Shown here: positions 11,596 to 23,915 of the stretch, piece after piece
Numbering within the stretch: the first letter of the stretch is position 1
Layout of the letters: the number at the start of each line of letters is the position of its first letter
Assembly (NCBI GenBank): GCA_030015575.1
Contig: JASDDO010000001.1
Span: 518,997,772-519,061,771 of the forward strand
Reading direction: 5' to 3'
Length of the DNA: 64,000 bases
Source of the DNA: Agapanthus africanus
Lineage: Eukaryota; Streptophyta; Magnoliopsida; Asparagales; Amaryllidaceae
Made by a program: the position numbers and the translations under genes
Notes under the pieces: generated by a model
Told to the model about the DNA's origin: nothing
Databases searched by the model: none
Seen by the model: only the letters and a program-made list of their open reading frames with translations

Positions 11596-13545
11596 TTAAG
11601 AGAATAGGTGTGGAAACTTCTGTCGAATCTTGTCTTCTCGTTCCTAAGTTAATTCTCTATGCGAGCGATTCCCCCATGAAACAAGTACGAGAAGGATAAC
11701 CTTGTTTTTGAGGACCTTTTCTTTTCGATCTACAATTGCTATTGGTCGTTCTTCATATGTCAAGTCCTCCTTTACTGTCAGCTCCGAATGATCTAGTACG
11801 TGGGTCTCATCTTGAACGTAATTACGGAGTTGAGATATATGAAACACGTCATGAACACTCGCCAAAGATGGTGGTAAAGCCAATAGATAAGCTACTTCTC
11901 CAACGCGCTCGATGATACCGAAAGGCCCCACGAATCGAGGGCTAAGCTTGCCTTGACTCCCAAAACGAATCACTCTTATGGTCGGTGATATCTTCAAGAA
12001 TACAAGATCACCAACTGCGAACTCCAGAGGTCTTCTTGCTGTATCGGCCCAACTTTTTTGTCGATCTTGCGCTGCCTTCATATGGTTTCGGATCGTACTA
12101 ACTTTCTCCACGGTTTGCACGATAAGATCCGGTCCCAATAATCTTCGTTCTCTAACATCATCCCAACAGACTGGTGAGCGACACTTGCGACCATATAACA
12201 CTTCGAATGGAGCCATATGGATAGTCGCCTGAATATTGTTATTATACGAAAACTCCACCAAGTGTAGACGATCCTCCCATGAACCCTTGAAGTCCAACAT
12301 ACAAGCTCTCAACATATCTTCAAGAGTTTGGATCGTTCTCTCTGACTGGCCATCTTTCTGAGGATGATAAGCGGTGCTAAACTTTAATCGAGTCCCCAAA
12401 CTTTCCTGTAAACTCCTCCAAAAGTGCGGCAAAAATCGGGTATCACGATCGGAAACGATGCTCACAGGTACTCCATGCAATCTCACAATCTCTTGGAGGT
12501 ATCGTTCTGCTAACGCTTCCATCGACTGACCAACTCTAAACGATATGAAATGAGCTTCCTTGGTCAATCGATCAACAATCACCCAAACTGCATTGTTGCC
12601 CTTTAGACTCCGCGGTAAAGCTGTCACGAAATCCATGATTATGTGTTTCCACTTCCACTGAGGAATCGGAAGTGGTTGCAATAAACCAGCTACTTTTTGA
12701 TGTTCAGCCTTGACTTGCTGACTCACTAGGCACTTTGCTACATAGCGAGCAATCTCCATTTTCATGCCTTCCCACCAGAAATGCCGTCGTAGATCACGGT
12801 ACATTTTCGTGCCTCCGGGATGTACGGAATATGCGGAACTATGCGCCTCCTTCATAACTTCTACACGAATATCTCCTTTCGACACATATAAACGGCTCCC
12901 ATATCGTAACAAACTATCTTCATGAATCAACAGATCCGTTCGAAGTCCCGCTTCTACCTGTTCTCGAAACTTCTGTAACCTTGGATCGTGCGACTGCGCT
13001 GCTTTAATATTATCGATCAAGGACGATTGTACTTGCACCTGTATCAACAGTCCTGAAGAATGCGGTAACACGATCTCCAACTCGAATCTCTGAAAACCAT
13101 CGATAAGCTCTTTCTGTGCAGTCAACATCCGTATTGCTGGAAACCGACTTAGCGTATCCGGCACTACATTAACTTTCCCCGGATGGTATTTTATATCAAG
13201 ATCATAGTCAGCCATCAGCTCCAACCATCTATACTGCCTCATGTTGAGCTCTTTCTGTGTGAACACATACTTTAGGCTTTTGTGATCGGTAAATACTTCG
13301 ACCCTTTCGCCCAATAAGCAGTGTCTCCAAATCTTCAAAGAAAAAATCACTGCTGCTAGCTCCAAATCATGAGTCGGGTGATTCTTCTCATGGGTCTTCA
13401 ATGGTCTCGATGCGTAGGCTATAAGATTCCAATGCTGCATCAGAACACATCCCAAGCCTTTCCCAGATGTGTCGCTGTGAATAACCAACCCTCCGGAACC
13501 GTCTGGCACTGTCAAAATAGGAGCAGTTATCAATCTTTGCTTCAA
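11596..13545 (-). pseudogene. Chromovirus RNase H - integrase - chromodomain region
   Basis: This segment of the Tekay/Del-like pol polyprotein degrades template RNA and integrates the cDNA. In order it shows RNase H (IHSDTSGKGLG, LELAAVIFSLKIWRH, FTDHKSLKY), the integrase zinc domain (HSSAYSVHPGG then CLVSQQ), the catalytic core with Asp in IIMDFV, Asp in VSDRDTRF and Glu in DGQSERT, and the C-terminal part ending near ERPIAIVDRKEKVL, where a chromodomain normally follows. The second zinc-binding Cys is Ser (CLVS). A TAG at 11644-11646 interrupts the chromodomain; in the same frame coding continues to a stop at 11596. All of pol here is in one frame with the RT part above 13546. Non-functional but well preserved. 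Confidence 0.9.
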
Positions 13546-14547
13546 CGCTTCAAAAGCTGACGCACATCTATTTGTCTATACGAACGATACCTCCTTTCAC
13601 GTAAGCTTGGTCAATGGTTCAGCTAATCGAGCTAAATTCTCCATGAACCTTCTATAATATCCGGTGAGTCCAAGAAAACTTCTGATCTCCGCTACGTTCT
13701 TCGGAATCGGCCAATCATGAACTGCTGCAATCTTTTCAGGATCAACAACGATTCCATCTCCGGATACGACATGCCCTAAAAACTTTACTTCTTCGAGCCA
13801 AAACTCGCACTTGCTCATCTTCGCATATAATTTTTCTTGCCTCAACGTTTGCAGTGCGATCTTCAAGTGTTCTGCATTCTCTTCTTGGCTCCTCGAATAC
13901 ACCAGAATATCATCGATAAACACTACTATAAACTGGTCCAAAAACGGTGAAAAGATTCAGTTCATCAAGTCCATGAATATCACCGGTGCGTTCGTGACTC
14001 CGAATTGCATCACTAAGTACTTGTAATGCCCATATCGAGTTCGGAACGCTCTCTTGCAAATATCTTCTGATTTTACTCGAACTTGATGATATCCGAATCG
14101 TAAATTCAGCTTCGAGAACACCCTCGCGCCACTGAGTTGGTCGAATAATTCGTCGATACGAGGGATCGGGTACTTGTTCTTAATAGTCACCCGATTTAAT
14201 TCTCGATAATCGATGCACATCCTCCGCATGCCATCTTTTTTCTTGACTAGAAGAACTGGAGCTCCCCAGGGTGAATTGCTGCTGCTAATCCAACCCTTCT
14301 CTAACAATTCGGCAACCTACTTCTTGACTTCTTCTAACTCCACTGGTGCTATTGGATAATACACCTTCGAAGTTGGGGTTGCTCCAGGAACAAAATCAAT
14401 CGCGAACTCTACATCTCGTTTCGGCGGTAAACCCGAGATGTCCTTAAACACGTCCATAAACTCTCGAACTACTATCATCGCTTCATCTGCAACTTGTTTA
14501 CGAACTTCACATTCCAGTAAACGGTTTCCTTTATCTTGAACTTGCAA
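13546..14547 (-). pseudogene. Chromovirus reverse transcriptase region
   Basis: Minus-strand RT of the same pol frame (every segment start is in the same phase). It holds the pre-RT linker ([14 protein letters not shown]), the N-terminal RT motifs ([35 protein letters not shown]), and the FIDDILVYS active-site box. The first catalytic Asp is replaced: [11 protein letters not shown] has Asn where Asp is expected. Stops near 14314, 13954, 13597 and 13576 all fall at codons where relatives have Gln, Arg or Trp, so each is explained by one C-to-T or G-to-A change. There is no protease upstream; the frame loses similarity above 14547. Confidence 0.9.
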
Positions 14548-15195
14548 GTTTGTTCTAAGACTTATGGGTTATCAGTTGACCACTCTTCTGCTGCGCTACT
14601 CTGATAATCTGCGGCGGTTCATCGGAACTCCTCAAAACATTCTGCATCTGAACGGTCTTGAAGCAGTCTGTACTACTGCAATCAAAAGCTTCTCCTGCGC
14701 TTCTCCTTGTTCTTCGAAACACAAACGGATTGGTCACTATGGAACAAGGGGAAGATACAATATGGTTGTTAGATTCAAGCTTGGGATAAAACATAAACTA
14801 GTAAGCAATGCAACCGAGAGAAACAAGGTAATATAACGACCATAAGTCAAGGAAAGGAATCAAGAATAGGACTTCAAGTTACTTAAATAGAGTACCGCAT
14901 TGTAATCATGCCGCGGTACATAGTTACAATCACATAACTCCATTCAAGTCGCCTAAATTCTACTATCAGAATCGAAGGAATAATAGGGGAGAAACAATAA
15001 GGAACCCAAAGAATTCCAAGCTGAGATGCAAAGTCACTTGCATATCGTCAAGATAAAGGGTTAAGGGAAAGATAAGATTCAAGAATCACGACAACAATGT
15101 GGCAGGATATGTTCCTAATTACGGGTTTTGTGGTTAGTGTATTGGGTTCAATACCCAACTACAAAAGAACCAAACCCGATTAACCTAAATCTTAT
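14548..15195 (-). mobile_element. Chromovirus leader region lacking gag and protease
   Basis: Only about 650 bp separate the start of the RT linker from the PBS, whereas gag plus protease need well over 1 kb. I find no capsid, zinc-knuckle or DTG/DSG motif in any frame. The region is therefore internally deleted or was never gag-bearing. A 79-codon minus-strand frame (14555-14794) is unrecognised and probably not a gene. Confidence 0.6.
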
Positions 15196-15208
15196 GGCTC
15201 TGACACCA
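15196..15208 (-). other. Primer-binding site of chromovirus
   Basis: Minus strand TGGTGTCAGAGCC, one change from the tRNA-Met consensus TGGTATCAGAGCC, nine bases from the LTR boundary at 15218. Confidence 0.8.
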
Positions 15209-15769
15209 AATAAACCCTGTCACGCCTCGCTTCCCAGAGTGTGCTAACTACGGCACGTGACAGAGCCAATCATGCTACCTGTGGATAGGAATCATCCCTC
15301 CACAGTCATATTACGGCTGTCTATAAGATATCAAGAACAGTAAACTACTAAATTTATCTATCACATGTCCAATAGCCACAAGAACAATAACTGGAAAAGA
15401 TAGCGGAAGCAATAAAATCCAAGGAATAACTAATCCCCATAAGAGATATATCAATGCGGTGGTCCTCACTGATCGGCGATCCTGTCGAATACTCATATGC
15501 TATGTCAAGTATATGGGCCATGCAAAACCCAGACCTCAATGCGTCATAATATCAACAATAGAAAATAACCAGGATGCAACGAGATATGCAGGCATGAATA
15601 TAAACGATAACATGAATATAACAAGTAAACACAGATATGAAACAGTGAGGTGTGTATGTGAAGTGCGGTGAGTAATCTAAATTGTGCTACTGGGTTATCT
15701 ATTCTAAAGTTATTTGAAACCAATGAATGTACTCCTCATGTAACTCAAAAGAATATGCCCCGTTACCCC

Positions 15770-15950
15770 CGAGACCACGGATCAAGATGTATGAACCAAG
15801 AATGGTTCTGTCCCATCACCGCGTAGGACCACGGATCAAGTAGTAAGAATCACGAATGACTCTGTCCCGTTACCCCCCGGGACCACGGATCAGTAAGAAT
15901 CACGAATGATTCTGTCCCGTTACCCCACGGGACCACGGATCAGTAATAAT
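15770..15950. repeat. Degenerate tandem repeats in chromovirus LTR
   Basis: Four copies of GGACCACGGATCA or close variants, spaced about 50-60 bp, separated by TAAGAATCACGAATGATTCT and GTCCCGTTACCCC blocks. Confidence 0.75.
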
Positions 15951-17280
15951 ATCCTTTTAAGTTACACTCGGTTACACCTTTGATTTCCTATACCCCCAAG
16001 GATATGTGTTCAAGTCAGGTATTGATAAACTGGAGCTAATGCCAACACGGGATCAAGCAGGTACAGGTTTTATCTATGCAGACAACAGGATACGTCCGTC
16101 AAGACAAAAAGTCAGGATTGTCGGCATTAGTAACAAGATCAGGTATCAAGTCAAGTGGTGTATCAGGGCATGTCAGGTAGTGCATATGTATCAAACGGAT
16201 GCCCAAAATAAAACTGTAGCAAGTATCGAAGCACGGTAAAAGCACGGATGCACAAGTAACAATCTGTGATATCATATTATAAGTCCATGAGTCGTATGGT
16301 GCACACTAGCAAGCATGGTATATGAATATAGCAGTAACATGAAATAATCAGGTTCCGGCATGTAACTAAATATGTAATATACGGTACGGATATGAACGGA
16401 TATCGTAAAAACGGTAAACTTTAACAGGTATGCACAATGCAACATAAATGTATTATTTTTATTCATATGGATGTAAATATAATAGCATAGCATGTAGCAA
16501 GATAAACTTGCCTGATCGGATCTCACGACGGGATGCGTACGCCGCGTCCGACGTCGGGTAAACGTCGCGATGCACACATGTGCGTACAGAACAGAACCAA
16601 GCTATGCAAGAGTGTGACCACGCTGGATGAGGACGTCTACTGGATCGCCCAGATCGTCGGCGACGAGCACGGCTCCGGCAATCACGGGATCAAGAAATCA
16701 AGAAAGAGAAAGAGAAGAAAGAAAAAGAAGAAGAGGGTTGTGCTCTGGGTTTGGGTGTTCTGGGGTCAGAGACGAGGCGAGGGAGACGTCGACGATGGGT
16801 TTTCCGGCGAGGTTTCACGGTAAGGCAGTAGGTATCAGGGTTCTTGATGTCGGGTCGGGTTGCAGGGGATGAGCTCGGGAAAGGAGGTGATGGTGTTAGG
16901 GGAGAGGTGATGAGGGAAAGGAAGTGGTGACGAGGGCATGGAGACGATGATGAGGTCGGAGCTCCGGCAATGAGGGTGAAGGCGATGGCTTGCATTGGTC
17001 GTGGGTTCTTGGGTTGTGCTGTCTCGTCGTCGGGGAAAGAAGGGGAGGGGGAAGAAGAGGAGGAGAGGAGAAGGAGGTGACGACGGTGAGGGATGGTCGA
17101 CGACATGAGGGTCGACGGCGACGAGGACAGGGTGAGGCGTGGGTTCTTCTTCGGGGACGTGGGTTGCAGGGGAGAGGAGAAAGAGGGAGGTGAGGTGGTG
17201 GTCGAGGAGGAAGAGAGGAGAAGGTCGAGGAGATGGGCAAGGGTGGAGGCGGTGATGGTAACGCACGGGCGTAGGTTAGG

Positions 17281-17285
17281 GTTAG
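17281..17285 (+). repeat. Target-site duplication GTTAG, left copy
   Basis: GTTAG at 17281-17285 and again at 33992-33996 flank the Tat-like element exactly, showing a single integration into the chromovirus LTR. Confidence 0.9.
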
Positions 17286-18107
17286 CGATGATGCTCGGTA
17301 CTGAGGACTCCCCAGATCATGACACGTGGCGGATGACGTCTCCCAAAGCTTACGAGAGAGGAGGAAGAAGGGTACATTAAAAGCATACCCCGGGCCTTCC
17401 TTCCCAGGATGTTCCCGACCATCGATGCCTCCTAGACCACTCCTATGCTCGTCTTCCAAACAACCATTGGCTCGCCTCTGAGCCCTCCCGCACGCTGAGT
17501 TCCCTCAGCCTTTTTTGCTCGCCTCCGAGCTGTCACGGAACTGGGCTCCCTCGGTTTCCCGCTCATTCCCGAGCCTCCCGCCGAGCTTAGCTTCCTCAGT
17601 ATCACTGACCGACCCACTGCGCAGATCACAGGCGCCTCCGCCACGGTCCGCGAATCTCTCCAGTCACGAGATATCTTTCACCCATGATCCCGCATTCCAC
17701 GCCATCGCGTTCCTTCCATTAACGAGCGTGTCTCGTCATTAATGGGGGATCCCGCCTTTCACGCAGGCGTAACGCCCAAGGCCGTAATGACCGGCTCGAA
17801 TCTCGCGCCCGCCAGCCCATGGCTGCCACTATATAAACCCCTATCTCAGACGACTCAGGTAAGGCAATTTTACCCCAATAGTTCGTTACTCTGTCAAAAT
17901 ACCCCGACTAACTTAATCGTCGGAGGGTCCATGGTGGTACAACCACCCCGGGACTTCTTTGTAGGTAGCTCAACCTCATTCCCAAATCAAGCCCATTGAG
18001 ATCCATACGCATCAAAAGGCAACCCTCAAACTCAATCTCAGCCATCCATCGACGCTCGCTACAGATCAGCGGAAGATAACATCTGAAGGAGATCACAACC
18101 TCCATCA
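17286..18107 (+). mobile_element. Tat-like element 5' LTR
   Basis: 822 bp, from (C/T)GATGATGCTCGG to CCTCCATCA; the first T is C in this copy. Matches 33169-33991. The TATA box is at 17830-17837. Confidence 0.9.
17830..17837 (+). promoter_or_regulatory. LTR TATA box
   Basis: TATATAAA in CCACTATATAAACCC, conserved in the 3' LTR at 33712-33720. Probable promoter for the genomic RNA of the element; transcription would start about 30 bases downstream. Confidence 0.7.
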
Positions 18108-18172
18108 GTTGGATCCGTCTGTGGGAATTCGAAATTCCTCTCAACGAAAGTTAATCTTTCGATCTCGAACAT
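18108..18172 (+). other. PBS position and gag leader
   Basis: Directly after the LTR comes TTGGATCCGTCTGTGGGAA. Tat-lineage elements commonly have TGGCGCC plus GTCTGTGGG here, so this looks like that site with two changed bases. The gag ATG follows at 18173. Confidence 0.55.
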
Positions 18173-19768
18173 ATGGCGAGTGATCATCGCGACGATCCAA
18201 GCTCCAGCCGCCGTCCTCCCCACAATGGAGACGCGGGTGCATCCCCTCCTCCCCTGAACGCCATTCATGCCCTATCCACTCGGATAGATCGTCCCGCGTC
18301 CGTCGTGGATGCGCTTGTTCGTGTCCAAACGGCGGGATAAGCTCCCTTAGTCGCCGTTCCCCCACCTCGGGAGCGATACATAGAGAAAGAATACACTGCC
18401 CGCGCCGGCACATCTGGACACCGCCTCGCTATCTCCGGCGGCCACTATCCCCCGTGGCGACCAACTCGATGACCCGGTAGGCACCTCACAGCTCGACACC
18501 GAGGTCTTATGAAAGAGCGCCCCTCCCTGAGGCCTATCGCTCTCCTGTCCCTCCTGAGGAGGTGTCGGTCAGCTCTCCTGCTCCCAGGCATGGCCAGCGC
18601 CCTCTCCTTCGACAGGTTCGCGCGGACGGGACTCACCACGGCAACTCGAAGACAACCTCGCCAGGGGACCTACGAAACCTTATAGAACGGAACTGGAACC
18701 GCAGCCCAGCGCAGGTCAGCAGCGGCAGGGGCCATAAATCCGAGTGTGCCGAATCCTCGGGATACCATGACTGACTCGATGCCCTCAAAAAGAAGATCGA
18801 GGGTATACATCGGGAGAATCGTCCCTCAAGTGACGGGGCTAGATATGCCGTCGACTTGCTTACGAGGCCCTTCACCGAGGAGCTTCTCGCTTTCCATGTA
18901 TCCTCTAGGAACAAGCCCCCGAAGGTCTCCCTCTTCAAAGGAAAGTCTAACCCAAAAGACTATTTCGACGCATTCACAGCAGGGATGAGTTTCCAGGACA
19001 ACTCCGACGCCGCGCAATGACGTGCTTTCCCCGCCACCCTCATCCGCTCTGGACGAGACTGGTTTCGAGGACTCACGCCATGCTCAATCTCTACCTTCGA
19101 TGAGCTGGCCACCCAGTTCCTCGGCCATTTCGTCGGGAACAGACGGCAAAAGCGCACCGTCGATCATCTTTTCACCATAAAGAGCGGGGACAAGGAGTCC
19201 TTCATGGGATACGTCACCCGCTTCTACAACGCCCTCCTTGAGGTCCCAGAGCACCGGGACGAGATTGCATCACTGCCCTTAGGTCGGGTCTTAGGCATAA
19301 GGAGTGGCTCTGCTCCTTTTCATTAGTGCAACCTAAGACCATGGCCGAGGTAAAAGCATGGACCGAGCGAGAAATCCAGCTCGAATCCGAGGTGAACGCG
19401 AACTTATCTCGGACAGACCAGACCGATCAAAAGAAGAGGGCAAGAGAGGATAAAAAGAAGATTGAGCGGCCAAACCCCTACTCCCCAAAGTTCCAGGAGT
19501 ACACCCCGCTCAACATCTCCCAGACAGAGCTGTTGGAGGAGGAAAAGGGCGAGAGATTCTTCAAACTCCCCCCGGTCAGCCATAAGGCGGCCAAACGAAC
19601 ACGGGCCCCCATTGCGCTTTCTACAGGTTGCAGGGACACCCCACCGAGAACTGCAAACAGCTCTGAGACTACATCGAGGAGTTAATCCACTCGGGGCACC
19701 TGGAAAGATACCTGCGGGACAAGCGACAAGCCGACCGAGAGCAAGAGCACCCCCTCCCGGCGAGTTGA
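18173..19768 (+). pseudogene. Tat-like gag
   Basis: Encodes the structural Gag of the Tat element. It begins MASDHRDDPSSS at 18173, shifts frame, and from about 18778 reads an alpha-helical segment followed by the Retrotrans_gag core: LFKGKSNPKDYFDAFTAG, RAFPATL, DWFRGL, FDELATQFLGHF and FMGYVTRF. A TGA at 19018-19020 splits that core. Around 19270-19320 the frame changes again to a Lys/Glu-rich C-terminal part (MAEVKAWTEREIQLE, 19341 onward). I see no CCHC zinc knuckle. At least two frameshifts and one stop make it non-functional. Confidence 0.8.
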
Positions 19769-20350
19769 CAATCGGCCAAATCATGGTCATATCAGCGGGG
19801 GGTGTGCCTGGGGCCGATGAGACACGGCGCCCCTTGCCGGTCGAAGGGACTAGCAGCCAACCTCGGAAGAGTGTCAAAGAAGCCGAGCCCATCATCTTTA
19901 CCGACGAAGACCTCTACGGGATATCCCTGCCCTACAACAACCCTTTGGTAATCACTGCACGGGTCCACTGTTATGAAGTGCAAAGGATATTGGTCGACTC
20001 GGGAAGCTCGGCAGACATCCTCTTCTACGACTGCTTCCCGCGTATGGGACTTACCCCGTCGGACCTGAGGCCGACCGCCCATATCCTGTCGGGGTTCACC
20101 AACCACTCCATCCCGGCCGAAGGGGTGGTCACCCTCTTGCTTAACATCGGGGAGACATGCCACACGCGTACCGTGCCTATGGAGTTCATCGTCGCCAGAA
20201 TTCCATAGGCCTATAATATCCTCCTGGGATGTCCAATGCTGAATTCCCTCCGGGCCCAGATATCGACCTACCTTCTGGCAATCAAGTTTCCCCTCGACCA
20301 AGGCGGGATAGGTCGGGCCTACGGGAATCAACAAACCGCGAAGATTTGCT
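19769..20350 (+). pseudogene. Tat-like aspartic protease
   Basis: Retropepsin that would cleave Gag-Pol. The frame reads GELTIGQIMVISAGG, then ILVDSGSSADILF with the catalytic DSG (Asp codon at 19996-19998), then PTAHILSGFTNHSIPAEG, which is typical of plant gypsy proteases. A TAG at 20206-20208 interrupts it; the same frame continues with YNILLGCPML, the expected end of the protease domain, to about 20340. Pol then continues in another frame, so a frameshift lies near 20350. Confidence 0.8.
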
Positions 20351-21087
20351 CACAGCGACGTCTATGCTAGAGGAGAGAAATGATGATCTTGAGAGCACGG
20401 ATGATTTCAGGGGGTCCTTGGATACTCGGGACGAGCAAAAAGAAATCCGAGGAGCCCCGGTGGAGCCGCTAACGGAGGTTCCCCTCGTCGAAGGGGACAA
20501 TGAACGAACCGTCCAAATCGGGTCACTCTTAACAAGGGCCCGACGCGATGACCTTGTCCACTTCCTCAGAGGAAACTCAGACGTGTTCGCCTGGGCGCCC
20601 ACCGACATGCCCGGGACCGACCCCAAAATAATATCACACAAGCTTGTGGTAGACCCGGCGGTCCGACCCGTCAGGCAGAAGAAACGAAGGTTCGCCCCGA
20701 TCAAGTAAAGGGCGATCGAGGACGAGGTCGACAGGCTGCTCGCAACGAACTTCATTCAGAACGTGGCTTACTCGGAGTGGTTGGCGAATGTAGTCATGGT
20801 TAAAAAGGCCAGCGGGAAGTTGCGCATGTGCGTCGACTTCACTGACCTCAACAAGGCCTGCCCGAAAGACAATTATCCCCTCTCTCGGATAGATCAACTC
20901 GTCGACAGTTCGGCAGGCCATGAGCTACTCAGCTTTATGGACGCCTTCTCCGGCTATAATCAGATCCGTATGAACCCGGCGGACGAAGAGCTCACCGCAT
21001 TCACAACGGACCGGGGGGTATACTGCTATAAACTGATGCCCTTCGGCCTCAAAAACGCTGGGGCTACGTACCAATGCTTGGTCAACA
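20351..21087 (+). pseudogene. Tat-like reverse transcriptase, N-terminal half
   Basis: Begins in an acidic linker (SMLEERNDDLEST), then FAWAPTDMPGTDP, RPVRQKKRRFAP, a TAA at 20706-20708, then FIQNVAYSEWLANVVMVKK, KLRMCVDFTDLNKACPKD, LLSFMDAFSGYNQIRM (catalytic Asp in FMDA) and YKLMPFGLKNAGATYQ. The frame is the same on both sides of the TAA. It stops at NRM, where a solo LTR inserted at 21093. RT resumes in exact register at 23916 after removal of that LTR and one TSD copy. Confidence 0.9.
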
Positions 21088-21092
21088 GGATG

Positions 21093-23915
21093 TGTCACGC
21101 CCCTCTTCCCAGTATACGGGCAGAGGACGCGACGAGGCCTCTACACATTTACTCAGAAGTAAACATTGTAAGCGTATCTAAGCAATATAAAGGAAAATGA
21201 ACACAAGAGACAAATGTGAATGAACATCAACTTTATTTATATAACATTCTTTTTACAGTACAATGGAAAAGTAAATACATGGACTGAAAGCGATGCCTAA
21301 ACAGTGGCATAACAGAAATGAAAATACTGAAATGAAATGTACAGGTAACTAAAACTCCGGGTCGAAAGCTAGCTGATCCAAGTCCTCGCTGGTGGGCTCG
21401 ATCTCCTGAAGGTCCGATCCACCTGACAATATTCCAAGAAGAAGAGAAATAGGAATGTCGTCAGCGAACAATCGCTCGGTAAGTCCCAAAGATAAGGGAG
21501 AAGTAGAATAGACAAAGAGAGAATGTATCTTTTAAAGTTGTATTATATTGTTAACGTTGTTGTTTGTAGCTTGGTTCAGAAGATACCAGTGTATACGAGA
21601 GGAGTCTCACTTTCCCCGGAAACTAAGGTATCAGGAGTACAAGGCTCCGTCGATAATACCACGGAACAACGGCATGGATGGAATTACGTCTTAAGTGACC
21701 ACCTCGTGCCACCTTTAACATGTTCCGTACCAGTCTACCCCTTATAAACCCCGCGATGTCTTGATTGTATTGATGTATTGTTTGAAGTGTATATTGTATA
21801 TAGATGGATGACTTGTCGAAACCATGATATCAATAAATGGATGTAACTGTAGAATCATGTAGATGGATGGATATCCATGGTTCGGTTCAGTCAATATAGA
21901 TTGATTAGATTGAACAGATTGAATATATGGATTCATATTGAATTGTGTTATATACTTGAATCATATTCAAGTTAGATTGATTATATTGAGACTCAGTCTG
22001 AGTCAGACAATTAGAAAAGAAATTGAAGTCCTGAATTATATTTTGGTGTTATCGGTAACTGCTGCACATGGACGGCAGGATTTGTGTCTTTTTCAAAGAC
22101 AATTACCGTGTTGATAACACCGTTTGTTAAGTTGTCTAGCTTAAATAGGCAAGCACTCTTATCTCCGGCTCGCTGAGGCTCAAGAGGCTGGTTCCGCTTA
22201 AAACTATGTTTACTAGAGTCCTTATTGTAATTTAGTATAACTTGAGGGGGTTTTATGTAAAAATAATTTTGTATAATTTTCAAAATACGCCACAAGTATT
22301 TTATTATCGTCTTTAGAGTTTTCATGGATGTATATTTTATCAATGTGACATTTCTAGTTAATAAAACCTAATTTCATAATATATGGTATTTATTTGTAAT
22401 ATTGGATTTGTATGGTATTTTCTTGTAAATGAGATGTTTTTCTTGAATTTTGGAAATATGGAATATTATAAATATTAAAAATAGATATTTTGATATTAAT
22501 TACATATATATTTATTTATAAAAAATATAAGTTTTATTTATAATAGAAATGACATTTTCTAAAGAAAATTGTATTAAAATCTTTCAAGATCGTATGCTCC
22601 TTGCGGAGGTCTGTATCTCACTCTACTAATCCCGAGAATGTGCGATAATCTGCACCATCCCGAACGGGTTCCTCAAAATTGGTTGTAGAGGTGCAATTGC
22701 AAAGATTTGTTAAAATACATTTCTAGTAAAAAAAAGGTTTTAATAGCTGAAATAGTTATATGTAAAGTCGTATTTTCCCAAATCTATGTTCCCAAATTCC
22801 ATCGTGCTATATTAGATATGAGTGTTGTGAGAAGATAGGTCATTATCTCATGAGTTTTCTAAGGTAATACGGTTAAAAGGTATAAACATGTCGATATGAA
22901 ACATAAAGGTATTTTAATGTAAAAATGGAATAAAACTTGCTGCGGTTATTATTTTGATGTCAAACTTGTTCTATTGTCTTCGTTAATGTTTAATGGTCAT
23001 GACATAAGAGTTTGGTATTATTTTGTTTAAGAAAAATAGAACTTTTTAAGGAAAAACCGAATCGGAAGTCGGATTAACTCCGCTTCCTTCGGGTTTTAGT
23101 TTTAAATGTTTTTAAAATAGAGAAAAGAAGGAGAAGTAGGGACTTATTGGATGATTGGCTAGAGGAGAGAAAGAGGAAGAAGAGGGAGTTGCCGGTACGT
23201 CGTTTCGTCGTCGGAAACTCCTCGGATTGCCGTCGAAAGTTCGTCGGAGCTTCGCCCTTTTGCTAACTCCACTTGCACACAAATGACTTGGGAATTTTCT
23301 TGAGAGTTTGGATAGGGATTTGGGAGTGAGGAGGGGTGATTTGAGGGTGGTATTTATAGGAAAAATTAGGGTTTTAGGGTAGTGAAAGGGTGTATTAAAA
23401 ATTTGTATTAAAATGGATTAAATGGGGGTATTTTAATTCTCTGGTTAATTGCAGAGAATTTAAACAGTGCAGGGGGTGGGGTAGGCCAAAGGGTGCAAGG
23501 GGTTCAAGATAAAATGGGATCAAACCGAGTTGGACCGGCGCCGCTGGCCGATTCAAGCGGTTCGCCGGCCCGAGTCGGGCGAGTAGGGGCTCGTCTTGCT
23601 GCCATATGTCCCTGACGATTGGTCTAGCCTCGTGGTCACGTTTGTTTATTCTCTAACTTACCCTATTACGTGTAGTGCATGTGTAGACTCTTGGGCTTCT
23701 AAAAGATTAAAAGAAATTAAAATAAAACGATAATGTGGCTGATGGGATTTGAACCCTGGTGCTTTGGTTCAGCAATGCAAGGTCTTACCAATAAGATACA
23801 AGCTCCTTCTTGCTGTTCAAAAGCAAATCAAACTTATAACTTGTGCTCAGGCTCAAGTACCCCTTTCTGTATTTTTGAAAGAAAAAAATTGTACAGAAAG
23901 TTTAGGATTGTTACA
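21093..23915 (-). mobile_element. Solo gypsy LTR (tRNA-module family) inserted in RT
   Basis: 2823 bp in minus orientation, from TGTCACGCCCCTCTTCCCAG to CCTAAAC-rich end reading TGTAACAATCC in element sense. It is flanked by the direct repeat GGATG (21088-21092 and 23916-23920). There is no PBS, internal region or second LTR, so it is a solo LTR left by recombination. Its 3' part matches 2871-4132 and its 5' part matches 62112 onward (all inverted). It carries a tRNA-like A/B-box module at 23746-23798. Confidence 0.92.
23746..23798 (-). other. tRNA-like Pol III A/B-box module in LTR
   Basis: On the minus strand TATCTTATTGG (A box consensus TRGYNNANNNG, one mismatch) starts 44 bases before GTTCAAATC (B box GWTCRANNC, perfect), the spacing found in real tRNA genes. 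It sits 117 bases from the LTR start, as in the copy at 62228. Confidence 0.6.

Larger units (their letters stand above)
15218..17285 (-). mobile_element. Chromovirus 5' LTR, U5-side part
   Basis: Starts TGTCACGCCTCGCTTCCCAG on the plus strand, i.e. ends GGGAAGCGAGGCGTGACA in element sense. It is homologous to the solo LTR at 58854-61694 (for example CATGCTACCTGTGGATAGGA here and CATGCTACCTGTGGGTAGGA there). It is cut at 17285 by the Tat element and resumes at 33997; together the halves make about 2.88 kb, close to the 2.84 kb solo copy. It contains the GC-rich stretch 16540-17280, which gives several spurious ORFs. Confidence 0.85.

Noticed and set aside
14555-14836. Possible gag of the chromovirus
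   Set aside because: No capsid, zinc-knuckle or protease motif in either strand's ORF.
16690-17459. Several Pro/Ser/His-rich ORFs on the minus strand and Gly/Arg-rich ones on the plus strand
   Set aside because: Low-complexity products of the GC-rich part of the chromovirus LTR; one even crosses the Tat insertion boundary at 17286.
20229-20340. Start of the Tat RT ORF at ATG 20229
   Set aside because: The first codons are out of frame with the protease end still readable in another frame; the RT frame is joined by a frameshift near 20350.
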